A DNA stretch of 34,294 bases, taken from the NCBI GenBank assembly GCA_030037635.1, contig JASHQH010000099.1, forward strand, positions 1 through 34,294, given 5' to 3'. Both the position numbers and the translations under genes were made by a program. This document shows positions 23,092-32,883 of this stretch, piece by piece (within the stretch, counting starts at the first letter, position 1; every line of letters starts with the position of its first letter). This DNA comes from Acidobacteriaceae bacterium. GTDB lineage: Bacteria; Acidobacteriota; Terriglobia; Terriglobales; Acidobacteriaceae. The notes beneath the pieces were generated by a model. That model made no database searches. It was not told the origin of the DNA and saw nothing but the letters and a program-made list of their open reading frames with translations.

Positions 23092-25884
23092 CTAGGGGCG
23101 TCCCAGGTCGCCGCATTGCTCCGGCGCGGCGCTTTTCCCGTCCAACACGAAGCACGAAATCCCGTGAATGTCGGTCCGGAAGGTGCGCACGTGCGCTTGT
23201 TGCAACTCCTCCAATACTTCTTCGCGTGGATGCCCATAGCGGTTGCGCAGCCCGCACGAGATCACCGCCCACTGCGGCGCTACGCGCGCAAAGAACTCCG
23301 GACGGGTCGACGTGATGCTGCCGTGATGACCGACTTTGAGCAGCGTGCTTTTGAGCCCCGGCTCTGAAAGCATGGCCTGCTCGATCGGCGCTTCGGCATC
23401 TCCTTCCAGCATTACCGACGTCGCGCCAAACGCCACGTGCAACACCAGTGAATCGTTGTTCGAGGGCTCCGCGCCCGGCTGATAATCGCGGAACGGCGCC
23501 AGAACGTGCACCTGTGCATCGCCAAAGGCAAATGCATCGCCCGCGCGGAAGGTCCGAATGCGCACGTGCAGCTCATCCGCCTCGCCAAGCAGCGCGTTGT
23601 ACGCTGCAAAGTGCGGATTGTTGCCCACCCACAACTCATTGGGGCGAAAATTGCGCAGCACCGCGGGCAGTCCGCCCATGTGGTCGGAGTGCGCATGACT
23701 CAGCGCCACTGCATCCAGGCGCCGGATGCCGCGCGCCCAGAGCGCCGGCGACACCACCTCTTCGCCGATGTCGAAATCCTGCGCCTCGTCAGAATGCGAC
23801 ACCTCTCGCGGTCCGCCGCCAAATCCTCCTCCATCCACCAGCAGCGTCTTCCCGTCGGGCGTAATCACCAGCAGCGAGTCGCCCTGGCCCACGTCGATGG
23901 CTTCCATCAGCAGCTCGCCGCGGGGACGCTCCACCGGCCGCGGCATCACGGCAGCCAGCGCGGCCAGCGCAAGCGCCGCCCAGGCCGAGCGGCGCATCCA
24001 ACGTCCTCTGCGCGCGGCATCGGTCCCGTTTTGAAAGGGCGCAATTTCAGTCGTGCCAAAAGTGTTGTGCAGGATGGAGGGCTTTAGCCCCTGAGGGAGT
24101 CCATGCGCCAGCGCGATGGCAGCCGCCAGCAGCACGCAGAACGCCGCCGATTGCCACAGCAGCGGGCTGGGAATCCTGAAATCCCCCAGCGTCATGGACC
24201 CGAACAAATGCACCAGGCGCACTCCGAGGTGCATGACCAGCGCGACCAGCATGGCCGGGACCGCGGCCGCCGCCGGCCAGACCACCAGCGCCAGCAGTGT
24301 CAGCAGCGCGGCGGGCATCAGTGCCAGCAAAAGCGGAACGATCAGCAGATTCACGGGCAAGGCAAAAAGCGTGATGCGATGGAAATAAACGGCCATCGGC
24401 AGGGTCATCGCCAGCTCCACTACGCACGAGATCACTACCAGCTCGGCCACGCGAACCGCAAAGCGCACCGTCCACGGAAAAATCCGCCACGCCATCGCGC
24501 CGTTTCCCGCCCGCTGCAGCCGTTCGGCAAGCATGCGCATGGTCACGCGAAACTGCGCGAGTCTTGGCTCGAGCTTGATGTCCATTGCCACCAGCCGCAG
24601 GTCGCGCGTCGCAGCAGCATAGGGATGGATAGTCGCCTGCAGCAGCGGAGCCGCTACGCCGGCGATAGCAATTACGGCCAGCAGCGTCATCTGCAGGCTG
24701 GAATCAAACAAACTGCGGGGGCTCACTACCATCAGACAAAGTGCGGCAAACCCAATCGTATTGAGCACGCTACGTTGGCGGTAAACCAGCCGCCCCAGCA
24801 GGTAAAGCGTTACCATCCACAGCGAGCGTTGCACCGGCGTGGCGAAGCCGGTAAAAAGCGCATACGCGAATGACGCGGCGATGGTTATCATCGTGGCCGG
24901 CACGCGCGGCATCCGCAGCCGCCGCGTGATCCAGAAGATGCATGCCGCCACAATGGCCAGGTGCAACCCTGAAACCACCAGCATGTGAAACGAACCCGTG
25001 CGCTCGAATCCCACGCGCAGCCCGTGCGTCAGGTAGGTGCGGTCTCCGGCCACCATCGCGGCCAGCATGATGGCATCGTCCTCAGTGAGCCGCACGGCCG
25101 CCGGGAAACCGCTCATAGCCCCAGGCAACGCCAGCAGCCGCGCCGTAGTTGCATGCTGCCAACCCCTCAGGCGGCATGGCAGAAACGCTCCCCGGTCGCG
25201 GCCCACCCGCTCCACGCGGTCGACGCCGACCGTTGCGGTGGACGTGATGCCCTGGTCCAGCAGATAATCCGCGCGGCTCCAGACACCGGGATCGCGATAG
25301 ATCTCAGGCCGCAGCAGTCGGACCACCGCGCGCACGCGCTCGCCGCATTGGAATTCCTGGGCGCTCGCGTCTGCTTCCGCATTGGCCGGCCACCGGACCG
25401 TGAGCCGAACGCCGCCGCTCACTGGCGCCTGCGCGTCGCTGTCGTCGGTCACTACTTCCATCGTCGCCACGCGCAAATCCACGCGCTGTGACGGTGCTGA
25501 AGCCATCGCCTCGCCGGCATTTTGTTCGATTTCAGTTCGCACCGGGCCCGCATCCACCACCGTCCCTTCCACGGTGCGCAACAGGCCGTCAGAAAGCGCG
25601 GCCACCTGAAGCGCTGGCCCAGGCCGCGGCTCCATCTCTGCGCACCACGCGCCCAACAGCAGCCACAACACAGCCAGCGGAAGCCACGCAACACGCGGTG
25701 CGCACAAAGCGGCCACGCCGCACAAAGCAGCCGCCAAAACCAGCGCGATAAGCACCAGGCTTGGGTTCAGCGAGAGCCGGCTCGCCACAAGAATCCCCAG
25801 CGCGAACAGCCACGCTGCATGGAACAGCGGCACGGCGTGGAGGCCGGGCACAGCTTGCCCGGAATTGGCGGAGTCGGCTTGCAT
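23092..25884 (-). CDS. comEC: ComEC/Rec2-family DNA uptake channel
   Basis: A 930-residue inner-membrane protein. ATG 25884 is used; a GTG three codons upstream is equally possible and neither has a clear ribosome site. The N-terminal DUF4131-like region (about 25-190) has three or four helices and a soluble OB-like part. The central Competence domain (about 240-580) has many helices, with ERTGSFHMLVVSGLHLAIV (family signature S-G-L-H) and FTGFATPVQRSLWM. The C-terminal third is a metallo-beta-lactamase-like domain (QGDSLLVITPDGKTLLVDGG, LSHAHSDHMGG, LVLHVAFGATSVMLEGDAE, KVGHHGS). The domain is thought to degrade or process one DNA strand during uptake. No other competence genes are in the window. 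It is the last gene of a likely three-gene minus-strand run. Confidence 0.93.
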   Translation of the reverse strand: MQADSANSGQAVPGLHAVPLFHAAWLFALGILVASRLSLNPSLVLIALVLAAALCGVAALCAPRVAWLPLAVLWLLLGAWCAEMEPRPGPALQVAALSDGLLRTVEGTVVDAGPVRTEIEQNAGEAMASAPSQRVDLRVATMEVVTDDSDAQAPVSGGVRLTVRWPANAEADASAQEFQCGERVRAVVRLLRPEIYRDPGVWSRADYLLDQGITSTATVGVDRVERVGRDRGAFLPCRLRGWQHATTARLLALPGAMSGFPAAVRLTEDDAIMLAAMVAGDRTYLTHGLRVGFERTGSFHMLVVSGLHLAIVAACIFWITRRLRMPRVPATMITIAASFAYALFTGFATPVQRSLWMVTLYLLGRLVYRQRSVLNTIGFAALCLMVVSPRSLFDSSLQMTLLAVIAIAGVAAPLLQATIHPYAAATRDLRLVAMDIKLEPRLAQFRVTMRMLAERLQRAGNGAMAWRIFPWTVRFAVRVAELVVISCVVELAMTLPMAVYFHRITLFALPVNLLIVPLLLALMPAALLTLLALVVWPAAAAVPAMLVALVMHLGVRLVHLFGSMTLGDFRIPSPLLWQSAAFCVLLAAAIALAHGLPQGLKPSILHNTFGTTEIAPFQNGTDAARRGRWMRRSAWAALALAALAAVMPRPVERPRGELLMEAIDVGQGDSLLVITPDGKTLLVDGGGFGGGPREVSHSDEAQDFDIGEEVVSPALWARGIRRLDAVALSHAHSDHMGGLPAVLRNFRPNELWVGNNPHFAAYNALLGEADELHVRIRTFRAGDAFAFGDAQVHVLAPFRDYQPGAEPSNNDSLVLHVAFGATSVMLEGDAEAPIEQAMLSEPGLKSTLLKVGHHGSITSTRPEFFARVAPQWAVISCGLRNRYGHPREEVLEELQQAHVRTFRTDIHGISCFVLDGKSAAPEQCGDLGRP

Positions 25885-25957
25885 CGTGCCCACAGGATGA
25901 AGATTGAGTTAGTCAACCAGCCTATCAGGAAGGCGGATTCAAGGCATGCGACGCCCA

Positions 25958-27352
25958 TCACCGGCGAAGTTGAACCACCGTTTCGATGTGAAAGGTCTGC
26001 GGAAACAGGTCGGTAAGTGTGATGTTTTCAATTGTGTAGCCCGCTGCCAGCAGATGGCGCAGGTCGCGCGCCAGCGTGGCCGGATCGCACGACACATACA
26101 CCAGAGCCGGCGCGCCAATCTCGGCCAGCAGCGCCGTCGTCTCCGCACCCAGCCCTGCGCGCGGCGGGTCCACAACCATGAGATCCGGCCGCTCCCTCGG
26201 GCCTGCGCCGCGCAGAAATTCCAGCGTTGTGGCTTTCACGGCCCGCGCTCGCGTTCCGGCCAGATTGTGCTTAAGCGCTTCCGTTGCCGCCTGCGCGGCC
26301 TCGACCGCCTCTACGCGATCGAAATGCCCCGCGAGCTGCCGTGCAAACAAACCCACGCCCGCGAACAGATCCCATGCCAGCCTGCCGCCAGTTATGCCGC
26401 GCTTTACCACCGCATCAACCAGCGCATCCAGCAGCCACCGGTTCACCTGGAAAAACGCCCCGTGATCCACTCGATAGGCAAAGCCGGCGCTCGGATAGAG
26501 CAGGGAATTCGCGCCCCATTGCGCAACGCTTTGCGGCGCCTGGCGCTTCTCGCCTGCGGCTGACAACTCCACGCCCTTCAGAGCCGGAATTTTCTTCGCG
26601 AGCGATTGTGCAAAATCTTCGAACCACTGCTTTCGACCTGCCGCGGCCGCCACGCTCGCCAGCAGCGCGGTTTCTTCCGCATCGCAAAAAAGTGAAATTT
26701 CCTCGGGTCGCTGGCCAGGGCGCATCTCATGCACGATCTCGCCAGCGGCCAGCGCGGCGCGCACCAGCAGCGGAGCTGCGATGGGACACTCGGCAATGGG
26801 AATCACGGCATGCGATCGCCGCCCGCGATAACCCAGCCTCCCTTCCACGTCGAACGCGAGGCGGATGCGATTGCGATATGCCCACGGATCTCCGGCGAGC
26901 ACGGCAATCTCATCCGGCGCGCGAACGCCTCCCCGTTGCAGCGTTTCGCGTAAGACGGATTGTTTGAATTCGAGCTGCGACGGATACTCCGCGTGCTGAT
27001 AGTGGCAGCTTCCACACGAACCGAAATGCGCGCACCTTGACGCCGCCCTCTCGGCCGCCGATGCCACAATCTCGTCCACCTCGGCGGTTGCGTAGCTGCG
27101 TTTTTCTTCCACGATGCGCACCCGAGCCTGCTCGCCGGGCAGCGCCAGCGGCACAAAGACAGCTTTCCCCTCCAGGTGGGCCAGGAACGCGCCGCCATAA
27201 ATCGGCTTTTCAATGCTCACCAGTTGCGACGCGCTGGGGAGGGCCTGTGCCGCCGGCGGCCGATCCTCCGGACGCTCTTTGCGCGAAGGGTGGTCGCGCA
27301 ATGAACCGCGCATGCCACCGCGATTCCCGGATTGGCTGCGCCGCTCCTTCAT
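25958..27352 (-). CDS. RlmD/TrmA-family class I rRNA (uracil-5-)-methyltransferase
   Basis: A 464-residue SAM-dependent enzyme; relatives methylate C5 of uracil in 23S rRNA or tRNA. The order is a basic N-terminal tail, a TRAM-like OB domain (about 45-100: SIEKPIYGGAFLAHLEGKAVFV), an iron-sulfur cluster site CAHFGSCGSCHYQH, then the Rossmann methyltransferase domain with WDLFAGVGLFARQL, VVDPPRAGL and the catalytic Cys in VYVSCDPATLARDL. Which base it modifies (RlmD U1939, RlmC, or a TrmA-like site) cannot be told from sequence. Its ATG overlaps the stop of the upstream gene (ATGA), so translation is coupled. comEC follows 73 bp downstream. Confidence 0.9.
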   Translation of the reverse strand: MKERRSQSGNRGGMRGSLRDHPSRKERPEDRPPAAQALPSASQLVSIEKPIYGGAFLAHLEGKAVFVPLALPGEQARVRIVEEKRSYATAEVDEIVASAAERAASRCAHFGSCGSCHYQHAEYPSQLEFKQSVLRETLQRGGVRAPDEIAVLAGDPWAYRNRIRLAFDVEGRLGYRGRRSHAVIPIAECPIAAPLLVRAALAAGEIVHEMRPGQRPEEISLFCDAEETALLASVAAAAGRKQWFEDFAQSLAKKIPALKGVELSAAGEKRQAPQSVAQWGANSLLYPSAGFAYRVDHGAFFQVNRWLLDALVDAVVKRGITGGRLAWDLFAGVGLFARQLAGHFDRVEAVEAAQAATEALKHNLAGTRARAVKATTLEFLRGAGPRERPDLMVVDPPRAGLGAETTALLAEIGAPALVYVSCDPATLARDLRHLLAAGYTIENITLTDLFPQTFHIETVVQLRR

Positions 27353-28059
27353 TGCTGGCTCATGTAGAACAGGCTCAATCGCGGCAGCTTGTAGTGAACC
27401 AGCAATTGCTTCTGCACAAATTGCCGTTCCACCTGCCGCAGTTGGACTACGCCCATGCGGCTGCGATAGGGCGCCAGCTCGCGCGCCGCGTGTTCCTTCA
27501 GTCCTACCAGCAGCTCTTCGGGGGCTGCGGCCTTGAGGGCTTCGAATAGCTTCTCTTCAAGCACCGTCAGCGTTCGCTCCAGGCTCTCCAGATCCACAGC
27601 CTTCTTTTCCGCCGCGTGCGCTGTCACCTCCGCCGCCAGCTCGCGCAACCGCGCCGCTGTTGCGCGGCACGCTTCCTCTGCCACCGTTGCCGCAAGCAGC
27701 GCGTCTGCCGCCGCCGTCAAATGCGCGGCCACACGCTCGTGCTCGAATCCCGATTCGCGTTCTGAACCCGTTGCCGGCGCCGAGCCGGTCGACGCCTCTT
27801 TCATCTCCACCGCCGCCTGCATCACTGCCTGCGCGCACCACGCCAGCCCGTTGATGCGCTGCATGCGGGCCCGCTTTTGCCGCGTTTCATACTTATCAAA
27901 TGCCGCATCGATGCCACGCAGCGCCGCCTCCAGTGGAATTCCCGCCTCGCGCCAGGTTTCAATCAGCGCCCAATCCAGCGTCGAAAGCAACAGAATCGAT
28001 CCGCGCCGCTGCTGGAAGCGCTCCTCGATCTCGGTAAAATAATTGAAGTAGTTGCGCAC
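27349..28059 (-). CDS. Conserved hypothetical protein coupled to the RlmD-like gene
   Basis: A 236-residue protein starting at GTG 28059 (MRNYFNYFTEIEERFQQRRG). The N-terminal 75 residues (ILLLSTLDWALIETWREAGI followed by LEAALRGIDAAFDKYE) look like a compact helical domain that I have seen in acidobacterial hypothetical proteins. The rest is Ala/Glu-rich and predicted to be helical, possibly coiled-coil (about 115-190). It has no membrane segment or signal peptide. The 4-bp overlap with the methyltransferase gene suggests a link to rRNA/tRNA modification or ribosome work, but this is inference. A -10 hexamer lies 6 nt before the GTG. Confidence 0.72.
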   Translation of the reverse strand: MRNYFNYFTEIEERFQQRRGSILLLSTLDWALIETWREAGIPLEAALRGIDAAFDKYETRQKRARMQRINGLAWCAQAVMQAAVEMKEASTGSAPATGSERESGFEHERVAAHLTAAADALLAATVAEEACRATAARLRELAAEVTAHAAEKKAVDLESLERTLTVLEEKLFEALKAAAPEELLVGLKEHAARELAPYRSRMGVVQLRQVERQFVQKQLLVHYKLPRLSLFYMSQQ

Positions 28060-28065
28060 ATGTTC

Positions 28066-28071
28066 ATCTTA
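28066..28071 (-). promoter_or_regulatory. Candidate -10 element for the three-gene minus-strand run
   Basis: On the minus strand TAAGAT is followed by GAACAT (6 nt) and the GTG start at 28059. It predicts a leaderless transcript. It sits within the 32-bp divergent gap shared with the beta-hydroxyacid dehydrogenase gene. Confidence 0.45.
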
Positions 28072-28091
28072 AATTCGACAGGAGAACAACG

Positions 28092-28988
28092 ATGGCAACC
28101 GTCGGTTTTGTCGGGCTCGGCATCATGGGCCGCCCCATGCTCAAGAATCTTTTGAAGGCCGGTCACACGGTGGTGGCTTACGGCCGCACCAAGGCCAAGC
28201 TCGATGCCTGCGTGGCCGAGGGCGCCCAGCGCGGTACATCGAACGCCGACGTCGGCGCCCGCGCGTCTATCGTCATCACCATGCTGCCCGACGGCCCTGA
28301 GGTGGAAGAAGTGGTGCTCGGCCCCAACGGCATCCTCTCCGGAGCCAAGTCCGGCTCGCTCATTATCGATATGAGCTCCATCAGCCCGCTGGTTTCGCAG
28401 AAGATTGCCACGGCTTGCGCGCAGAAAGGCGTGGATTTCCTGGATGCGCCGGTAAGCGGCGGTGAGCCCAAGGCCATCGACGGCACGCTGGCCATCATGG
28501 TGGGCGGCAGCGAGGCCGTATTCCAGAAAGCCGAGCCGATTCTCAAGTGCATGGGTTCGAGCGTTACGCTCACCGGACCCGTTGGCGCGGGCAACACTAC
28601 CAAGCTCGCGAATCAGATCATGGTGGCTTGCAACATCGCGGCCATGGGCGAGGCGCTCACCCTGGCCACGCGTTGCGGACTCAATCCTGAAGTGGTGGTG
28701 AATGCCGTCAAGGGCGGACTTGCCGGCAGCGCAGTGCTCAACGCCAAGGGCCCCATGCTGATCGCGCGCAACTTCAAGCCGGGCTTCAAAATCAATCTGC
28801 ACCAGAAAGACCTGCGCAATGCTCTCAAAACCGCTGAGGCGAACAGCGTGTGCCTGCCTTTAACTGCTCAAGTCCAGCAGATGATCTCGTCGCTGATCGC
28901 CCACGGCAAGGGCGACTGCGATCACTCTGCCATCGCTACGTTTGTTGAAACCGCTTCGAACGTCGAAGTGAAGGCGCCGACTGTGTAG
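28092..28988 (+). CDS. Beta-hydroxyacid dehydrogenase (3-hydroxyisobutyrate / tartronate semialdehyde reductase family)
   Basis: A 298-residue NAD(P)-dependent cytoplasmic enzyme with AGGAGA 6-7 nt before the ATG. The Rossmann motif GFVGLGIMGRPML is at residues 5-17. The substrate motif DAPVSGGEPKAIDGTL, the catalytic Lys in GNTTKLANQ (about residue 175) and the KDLRNAL segment near the end match the family. The arginine in YGRTKAK after beta-strand 2 suggests NADP preference. Members reduce tartronate semialdehyde, oxidise 3-hydroxyisobutyrate or reduce succinic semialdehyde, and sequence alone does not separate them. No glyoxylate or valine pathway genes are nearby. The 32-bp gap to the divergent gene means the two promoters overlap. 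Confidence 0.9.
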   Translation: MATVGFVGLGIMGRPMLKNLLKAGHTVVAYGRTKAKLDACVAEGAQRGTSNADVGARASIVITMLPDGPEVEEVVLGPNGILSGAKSGSLIIDMSSISPLVSQKIATACAQKGVDFLDAPVSGGEPKAIDGTLAIMVGGSEAVFQKAEPILKCMGSSVTLTGPVGAGNTTKLANQIMVACNIAAMGEALTLATRCGLNPEVVVNAVKGGLAGSAVLNAKGPMLIARNFKPGFKINLHQKDLRNALKTAEANSVCLPLTAQVQQMISSLIAHGKGDCDHSAIATFVETASNVEVKAPTV

Positions 28989-29190
28989 GGCAGTCCGATC
29001 CTGACGCGTCCCCAACCCGCGGCTTCCCTCGTATTTGTAGCCGGTCTCCTGAGTGGCCGTTCGTGCGGACCTCCAGGCCCGTACTTGCTGTGCTTCGTGT
29101 CGTTACGGCGCCAGGTGGGAGCGGAACTCCATCCGCGCCGCCGACTTGCCCATCTGACCGGTGAAACCAAACCTCCCAACCCAGCACGAA

Positions 29191-30801
29191 TCAGCTGATC
29201 CCCTGGTTATCTGTTCCCCGCCTTCCCCACCCTCCACCGCCGGGCGTTTCGATCCGCACAACGTCGCCCCTGGCGAGCTTTACGCTGCATTTTCCGGGCA
29301 ACTCAACTTCTTCGCCGGCCTCCGTCTTCGTCACCCAAGCTCCGCCCGCCGCTCCCTCACCGCCGCCTGCCAGTCCATACGGCCGAAAACGTCTCCGCTC
29401 CGCCAGCAGCGTCACCTCCGCATCGGCGAGCAATTCGATCTCCCGAATCAATCCATCCCCGCCGTGAAATTTCCCTTCGCCGCCCGATCCGCGGCGATAA
29501 CCATAGCGGCGCACGCGAAACGGATACGCATATTCGAGCGCTTCGATGGGAGTGTTGAGTGAATTCGTCATGTGCGTGTGGACGCCGCTGATGCCGTCGA
29601 GTCCCGGCCGCGCACCCATCCCTCCCGCCGCCGTTTCGTAATACGCGAATGGCTCGTTGGTCCTGGGATCGATTCCGCCGATGGTCACATTGGTCATGGT
29701 TCCAGCACTCGCCGCCGGAACACGCGCGGGCACGGCCATCGCCAGCGCCCGCATCAGCACATCCACGATGCGTTGCGATGTTTCCACATTTCCGCCGGCC
29801 ACCGCCGCGGGCGGCCGTGCATTCACAATCGAACCTTCCGGCGCGTGCAGCGTGAGCGGCCGCAGAATCCCCTCTGTCGCCGGTGCATCCTCAGCCAGCA
29901 AACATCGCAAGACATAAAAGCACGCCGAGAGCGTGATGGCACGGACCGCATTCACAGCGCCTGCCACCTGCGGCGACGAGCCCGCAAAGTCTACATCGAG
30001 CGCACCCGCTTCCGGATCGATGCGCAGGCGCACGGCAATCCGGATCGGCTCGTCCGTCACGCCATCGCTGTCGAGCCAGTCCTCCGCGTCGAACTCGCCG
30101 GCCGGCATCTGCCGCAGCTCTGCGCGCACCAGGCGCTCAGAATAATCGAGTAGCTCCTCGATCAGCGCATTCAGCTTTCCCATTCCATATTTCGCCGCCA
30201 GTTGCAGCATGCGCTGCTCGCCCACGCGGCACGCGCCCATCTGCGCGTCCAGGTCACCCTCGCGTTCCCACGGTGTGCGCACGTTGCGCAAAATCCCGTC
30301 CAGCACCTCGCGATCGACTCGTCCGCCGCGCACGATCCGCGTGGGAGGAATCCTGATCCCTTCATCGTCGATGGTCGTGGCCGGACCCATCGATCCTGCG
30401 AATTTCCCTCCCACGTCGGCGTGATGCGCGCGATTAGCCACAAAGAAGGCCGGCTCGAGGTCGCCCTCCAGAAAGACCGGCAGCACCATGGTGATGTCGG
30501 GCAGGTGCGTTCCGCCCGCGTAAGGATCGTTCAGCACAGCAAGATCGCCGGGACCGAAGTTGAGCGCCGCAATCGCGGCCTGCACGCTCATCGGCATCGA
30601 TCCGAGATGCACGGGCATATGGTCGCCCATGGCGATTACGCGGCCGCGCCCGTCGAACACCGCGCACGAGTAATCGCGCCGCTCTTTAATGTTCGGCGAA
30701 AGCGCAGTGCGCCGCAGCGCTGCACCCATCTCTTCGGCAATGGAGTGCACAGCGCACTGAAAGATCGATAGCTCCACCGGATCGTTCGCGTGCCTGGTCA
30801 T
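29191..30801 (-). CDS. hyuB: Hydantoinase B/oxoprolinase-family protein
   Basis: A 536-residue protein, the B subunit type of ATP-dependent hydantoinase/5-oxoprolinase/acetone carboxylase enzymes. ATG 30801 (MTRHANDPVELSIF) overlaps the stop of the upstream hyuA-type gene by 4 bp; the frame is open 20 codons further but that part lies inside hyuA. Family segments: IAEEMGAALRRTALSPNIKERRDYSCAVFD, HMPVHLGSMP, GDLAVLNDPYAGGTHLPDIT, ANRAHHADVGGKFAGSM, VRRYGYRRGSGG-GKFHGGDG and ETPGGGGWG at the end. The H-H-A-D and N-D-P-Y segments contain likely metal and substrate residues. It forms a complex with the A subunit. Substrate is unknown (hydantoin, 5-oxoproline or a related cyclic amide). Confidence 0.9.
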   Translation of the reverse strand: MTRHANDPVELSIFQCAVHSIAEEMGAALRRTALSPNIKERRDYSCAVFDGRGRVIAMGDHMPVHLGSMPMSVQAAIAALNFGPGDLAVLNDPYAGGTHLPDITMVLPVFLEGDLEPAFFVANRAHHADVGGKFAGSMGPATTIDDEGIRIPPTRIVRGGRVDREVLDGILRNVRTPWEREGDLDAQMGACRVGEQRMLQLAAKYGMGKLNALIEELLDYSERLVRAELRQMPAGEFDAEDWLDSDGVTDEPIRIAVRLRIDPEAGALDVDFAGSSPQVAGAVNAVRAITLSACFYVLRCLLAEDAPATEGILRPLTLHAPEGSIVNARPPAAVAGGNVETSQRIVDVLMRALAMAVPARVPAASAGTMTNVTIGGIDPRTNEPFAYYETAAGGMGARPGLDGISGVHTHMTNSLNTPIEALEYAYPFRVRRYGYRRGSGGEGKFHGGDGLIREIELLADAEVTLLAERRRFRPYGLAGGGEGAAGGAWVTKTEAGEEVELPGKCSVKLARGDVVRIETPGGGGWGRRGTDNQGIS

Positions 30802-32786
30802 CCACCCACCTCGCCAATATCGATCACCAGGTTGCCCAGCCCGTCCACGCTTGCCTTGCATTCCGGCGGCAGCAGCGTCGCGGCAGTGTATTCGGTAATC
30901 ATTGCCGGCCCGTTCACCACGTCGCCCGGAGCAAGCTTTTCGCGCCGGTAGAATCGCGTGGGCCTGAATCCTCCGTCAAAGTACACCTCTCGCTCCGCAG
31001 AAAGAGCTGCGCCGCCATCGCCCGGCACAAGCGCACGCCGCTCGGGCTCGTACGGCTCGCTGGCCGCGATCATCCGCACGCGAAGGCTCACAATCTCCAT
31101 CGGCCGCGCCGCATCGGCGAATCCGTACCGCTGCCGGTGCAGCGCATGAAACGCCTCGATCGACCGCTCCGGCGCTTGCGGATCGTATACCACATTCAAC
31201 TCATATCCCTGGCCGCGATAGCGCAGATCCACGCTTCGGTCGGCCACGCCCGCGAATCCCTCGGCGGCAAACTCCGTCACCCCCTGGCGCTCCAGCTCGC
31301 CAAAACTTCCGCTCAGATTCTCCATCTCGCTCCCCGGCAGCATCACCGTGCGCGAAAAATCGCGCACGTTATCTGCGAGCAGAATCCCTATTGCCGAAAG
31401 CGCGCCGGGCAGCCTGGGAACCAGCACGCGCGGAATGCGCAACGCCGCTGCCAGCGAGCAGGCGTGCAACGGCCCGCCGCCTCCAAACGCCACCAGCGTA
31501 AACTCACGCGGATCGTGGCCCCGCTCCACGCTGATGACGCGGATCGCCTTCTCCATCTGCATTTCCACCACGCGCAGAATTCCTGCCGCGAACTCCTCCA
31601 CCGTTGCCAGCGCGCCTTTCTGCTGGCGCATCATCCGCAGCGTGCGCTCGCGGTCCAGATCCACTCCGCCGCCCAGAAAACTTTGCGCATCGAGGCGGCC
31701 CAGCACAAAGTTCGCGTCGGTCACCGTCGCCCGTTCGCCGCGCCCAAAGCAGATCGGCCCCGGATCGGCACCCGCTGACTCCGGCCCCACGCGCAGCATG
31801 CCGCCCGCGTCAAATCTCGCAATGGAACCCCCACCCGCGCCGGCCGTATGAATGTCGAGCATAGGCACGCCTACCGGCACTCCCGCCACCACGGCCTCGC
31901 GCGTGCGCTCGGCGCCGGTTCGGGCGTTGGCCAGAAACACATCGGTCGACGTGCCGCCCATGTCGAAGCCGATGATGCGCTCAAAGCCGGCCCATTGCGC
32001 CACGCGGCAAGCGCCCACCACGCCGCCGGCAGGCCCGCTCAACACCGTGCGCACCGGCTCAACCGCTCCCACTCGCGCCGGAATGATTCCGCCCGATGAC
32101 TGCATCACGTCCACGCGCCCGCCGCGATGTTCTTCGGCGATGCGCCGCTCCAGCGCCGACAGGTAGCTTTGCATGCGCGGGGCCAGGTACGCGTTTACCA
32201 CCGTGGCCGACGCGCGCTCGTATTCGCGAAACTCCGGCAGAATGCGGTGCGATGCGGACACAGGAATGCCCAGCCCGCTAAGCTGCGCCTCAATCCGCTG
32301 TTCGGTGGCAGGATTCGCAAACGAAAACAGCAGCGAGATGGCCGCAGCCTGCGCGCTGCCGGCTCGCACTGCCTCAAGCAGCGCGGCCAGCTCCTCGTCC
32401 GCCGGCGCGCGCAGCATTCTTCCCTCGGCGCTCACGCGCTCGGTCACGCCAAAGCGCAGTTCTCGCGGCACCAGGCAAATTGGCGCAGCCGCAAACCAGT
32501 CATAGAGTTTTTCGCGCGCTTGCCGTCCAATGGCGATGGTGTCTTCAAAACCGGCGGTCGTGACAAAGGCAACGCGCGCCCCGGTTTGCTCCAGCATGGT
32601 GTTCGTGCCCACGGTGGTTCCGTGGCGCACTTCCACGTTTGCTCCGCCGCCCAACAAGCGCACGCCCTCCAGCAACGCCCGCGAGGGATCGCCGGGCGTT
32701 GAAAAAATCTTCACCACGCGCAGTTCTCCGTCCACAAAGCAAACGCAGTCGGTAAACGTGCCGCCGGTGTCGATGGCAATGCGCAA
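30798..32786 (-). CDS. hyuA: Hydantoinase A/oxoprolinase-family protein
   Basis: A 662-residue ATP-binding A subunit. I choose TTG 32786 because AAGGAG lies 7-8 nt upstream and the family N-terminus (LRIAIDTGGTFTDCV) starts there; an upstream in-frame TTG at 32849 adds 21 unrelated residues and has no such site. Family segments: IDTGGTFTD (ATP-binding), RHGTTVGTNTMLEQTG, IGFDMGGTSTDV, LDIHTAGAGGGSIARFD, GADPGPICFGRG, TVTDANFVLGRL and AFGGGGPLHA. It phosphorylates the amide oxygen of a cyclic substrate so the B subunit can open the ring. It is translationally coupled to hyuB (ATGA). No permease or regulator is adjacent. Confidence 0.9.
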   Translation of the reverse strand: MRIAIDTGGTFTDCVCFVDGELRVVKIFSTPGDPSRALLEGVRLLGGGANVEVRHGTTVGTNTMLEQTGARVAFVTTAGFEDTIAIGRQAREKLYDWFAAAPICLVPRELRFGVTERVSAEGRMLRAPADEELAALLEAVRAGSAQAAAISLLFSFANPATEQRIEAQLSGLGIPVSASHRILPEFREYERASATVVNAYLAPRMQSYLSALERRIAEEHRGGRVDVMQSSGGIIPARVGAVEPVRTVLSGPAGGVVGACRVAQWAGFERIIGFDMGGTSTDVFLANARTGAERTREAVVAGVPVGVPMLDIHTAGAGGGSIARFDAGGMLRVGPESAGADPGPICFGRGERATVTDANFVLGRLDAQSFLGGGVDLDRERTLRMMRQQKGALATVEEFAAGILRVVEMQMEKAIRVISVERGHDPREFTLVAFGGGGPLHACSLAAALRIPRVLVPRLPGALSAIGILLADNVRDFSRTVMLPGSEMENLSGSFGELERQGVTEFAAEGFAGVADRSVDLRYRGQGYELNVVYDPQAPERSIEAFHALHRQRYGFADAARPMEIVSLRVRMIAASEPYEPERRALVPGDGGAALSAEREVYFDGGFRPTRFYRREKLAPGDVVNGPAMITEYTAATLLPPECKASVDGLGNLVIDIGEVGG

Positions 32787-32883
32787 GGCAGCTCTCCTTG
32801 TCAGTTTTTTATCAGGAAGAGGCCGCGCCCAGGTTGGAAATTCCGCCAAGACGGGCTTGCGGAAAGCGTCGCAGGCTTGTCAG

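Noticed and set aside
24103..24873. 256-residue plus-strand open frame
   Set aside because: Opposite the membrane part of comEC; Gln/His/Arg-rich shadow.
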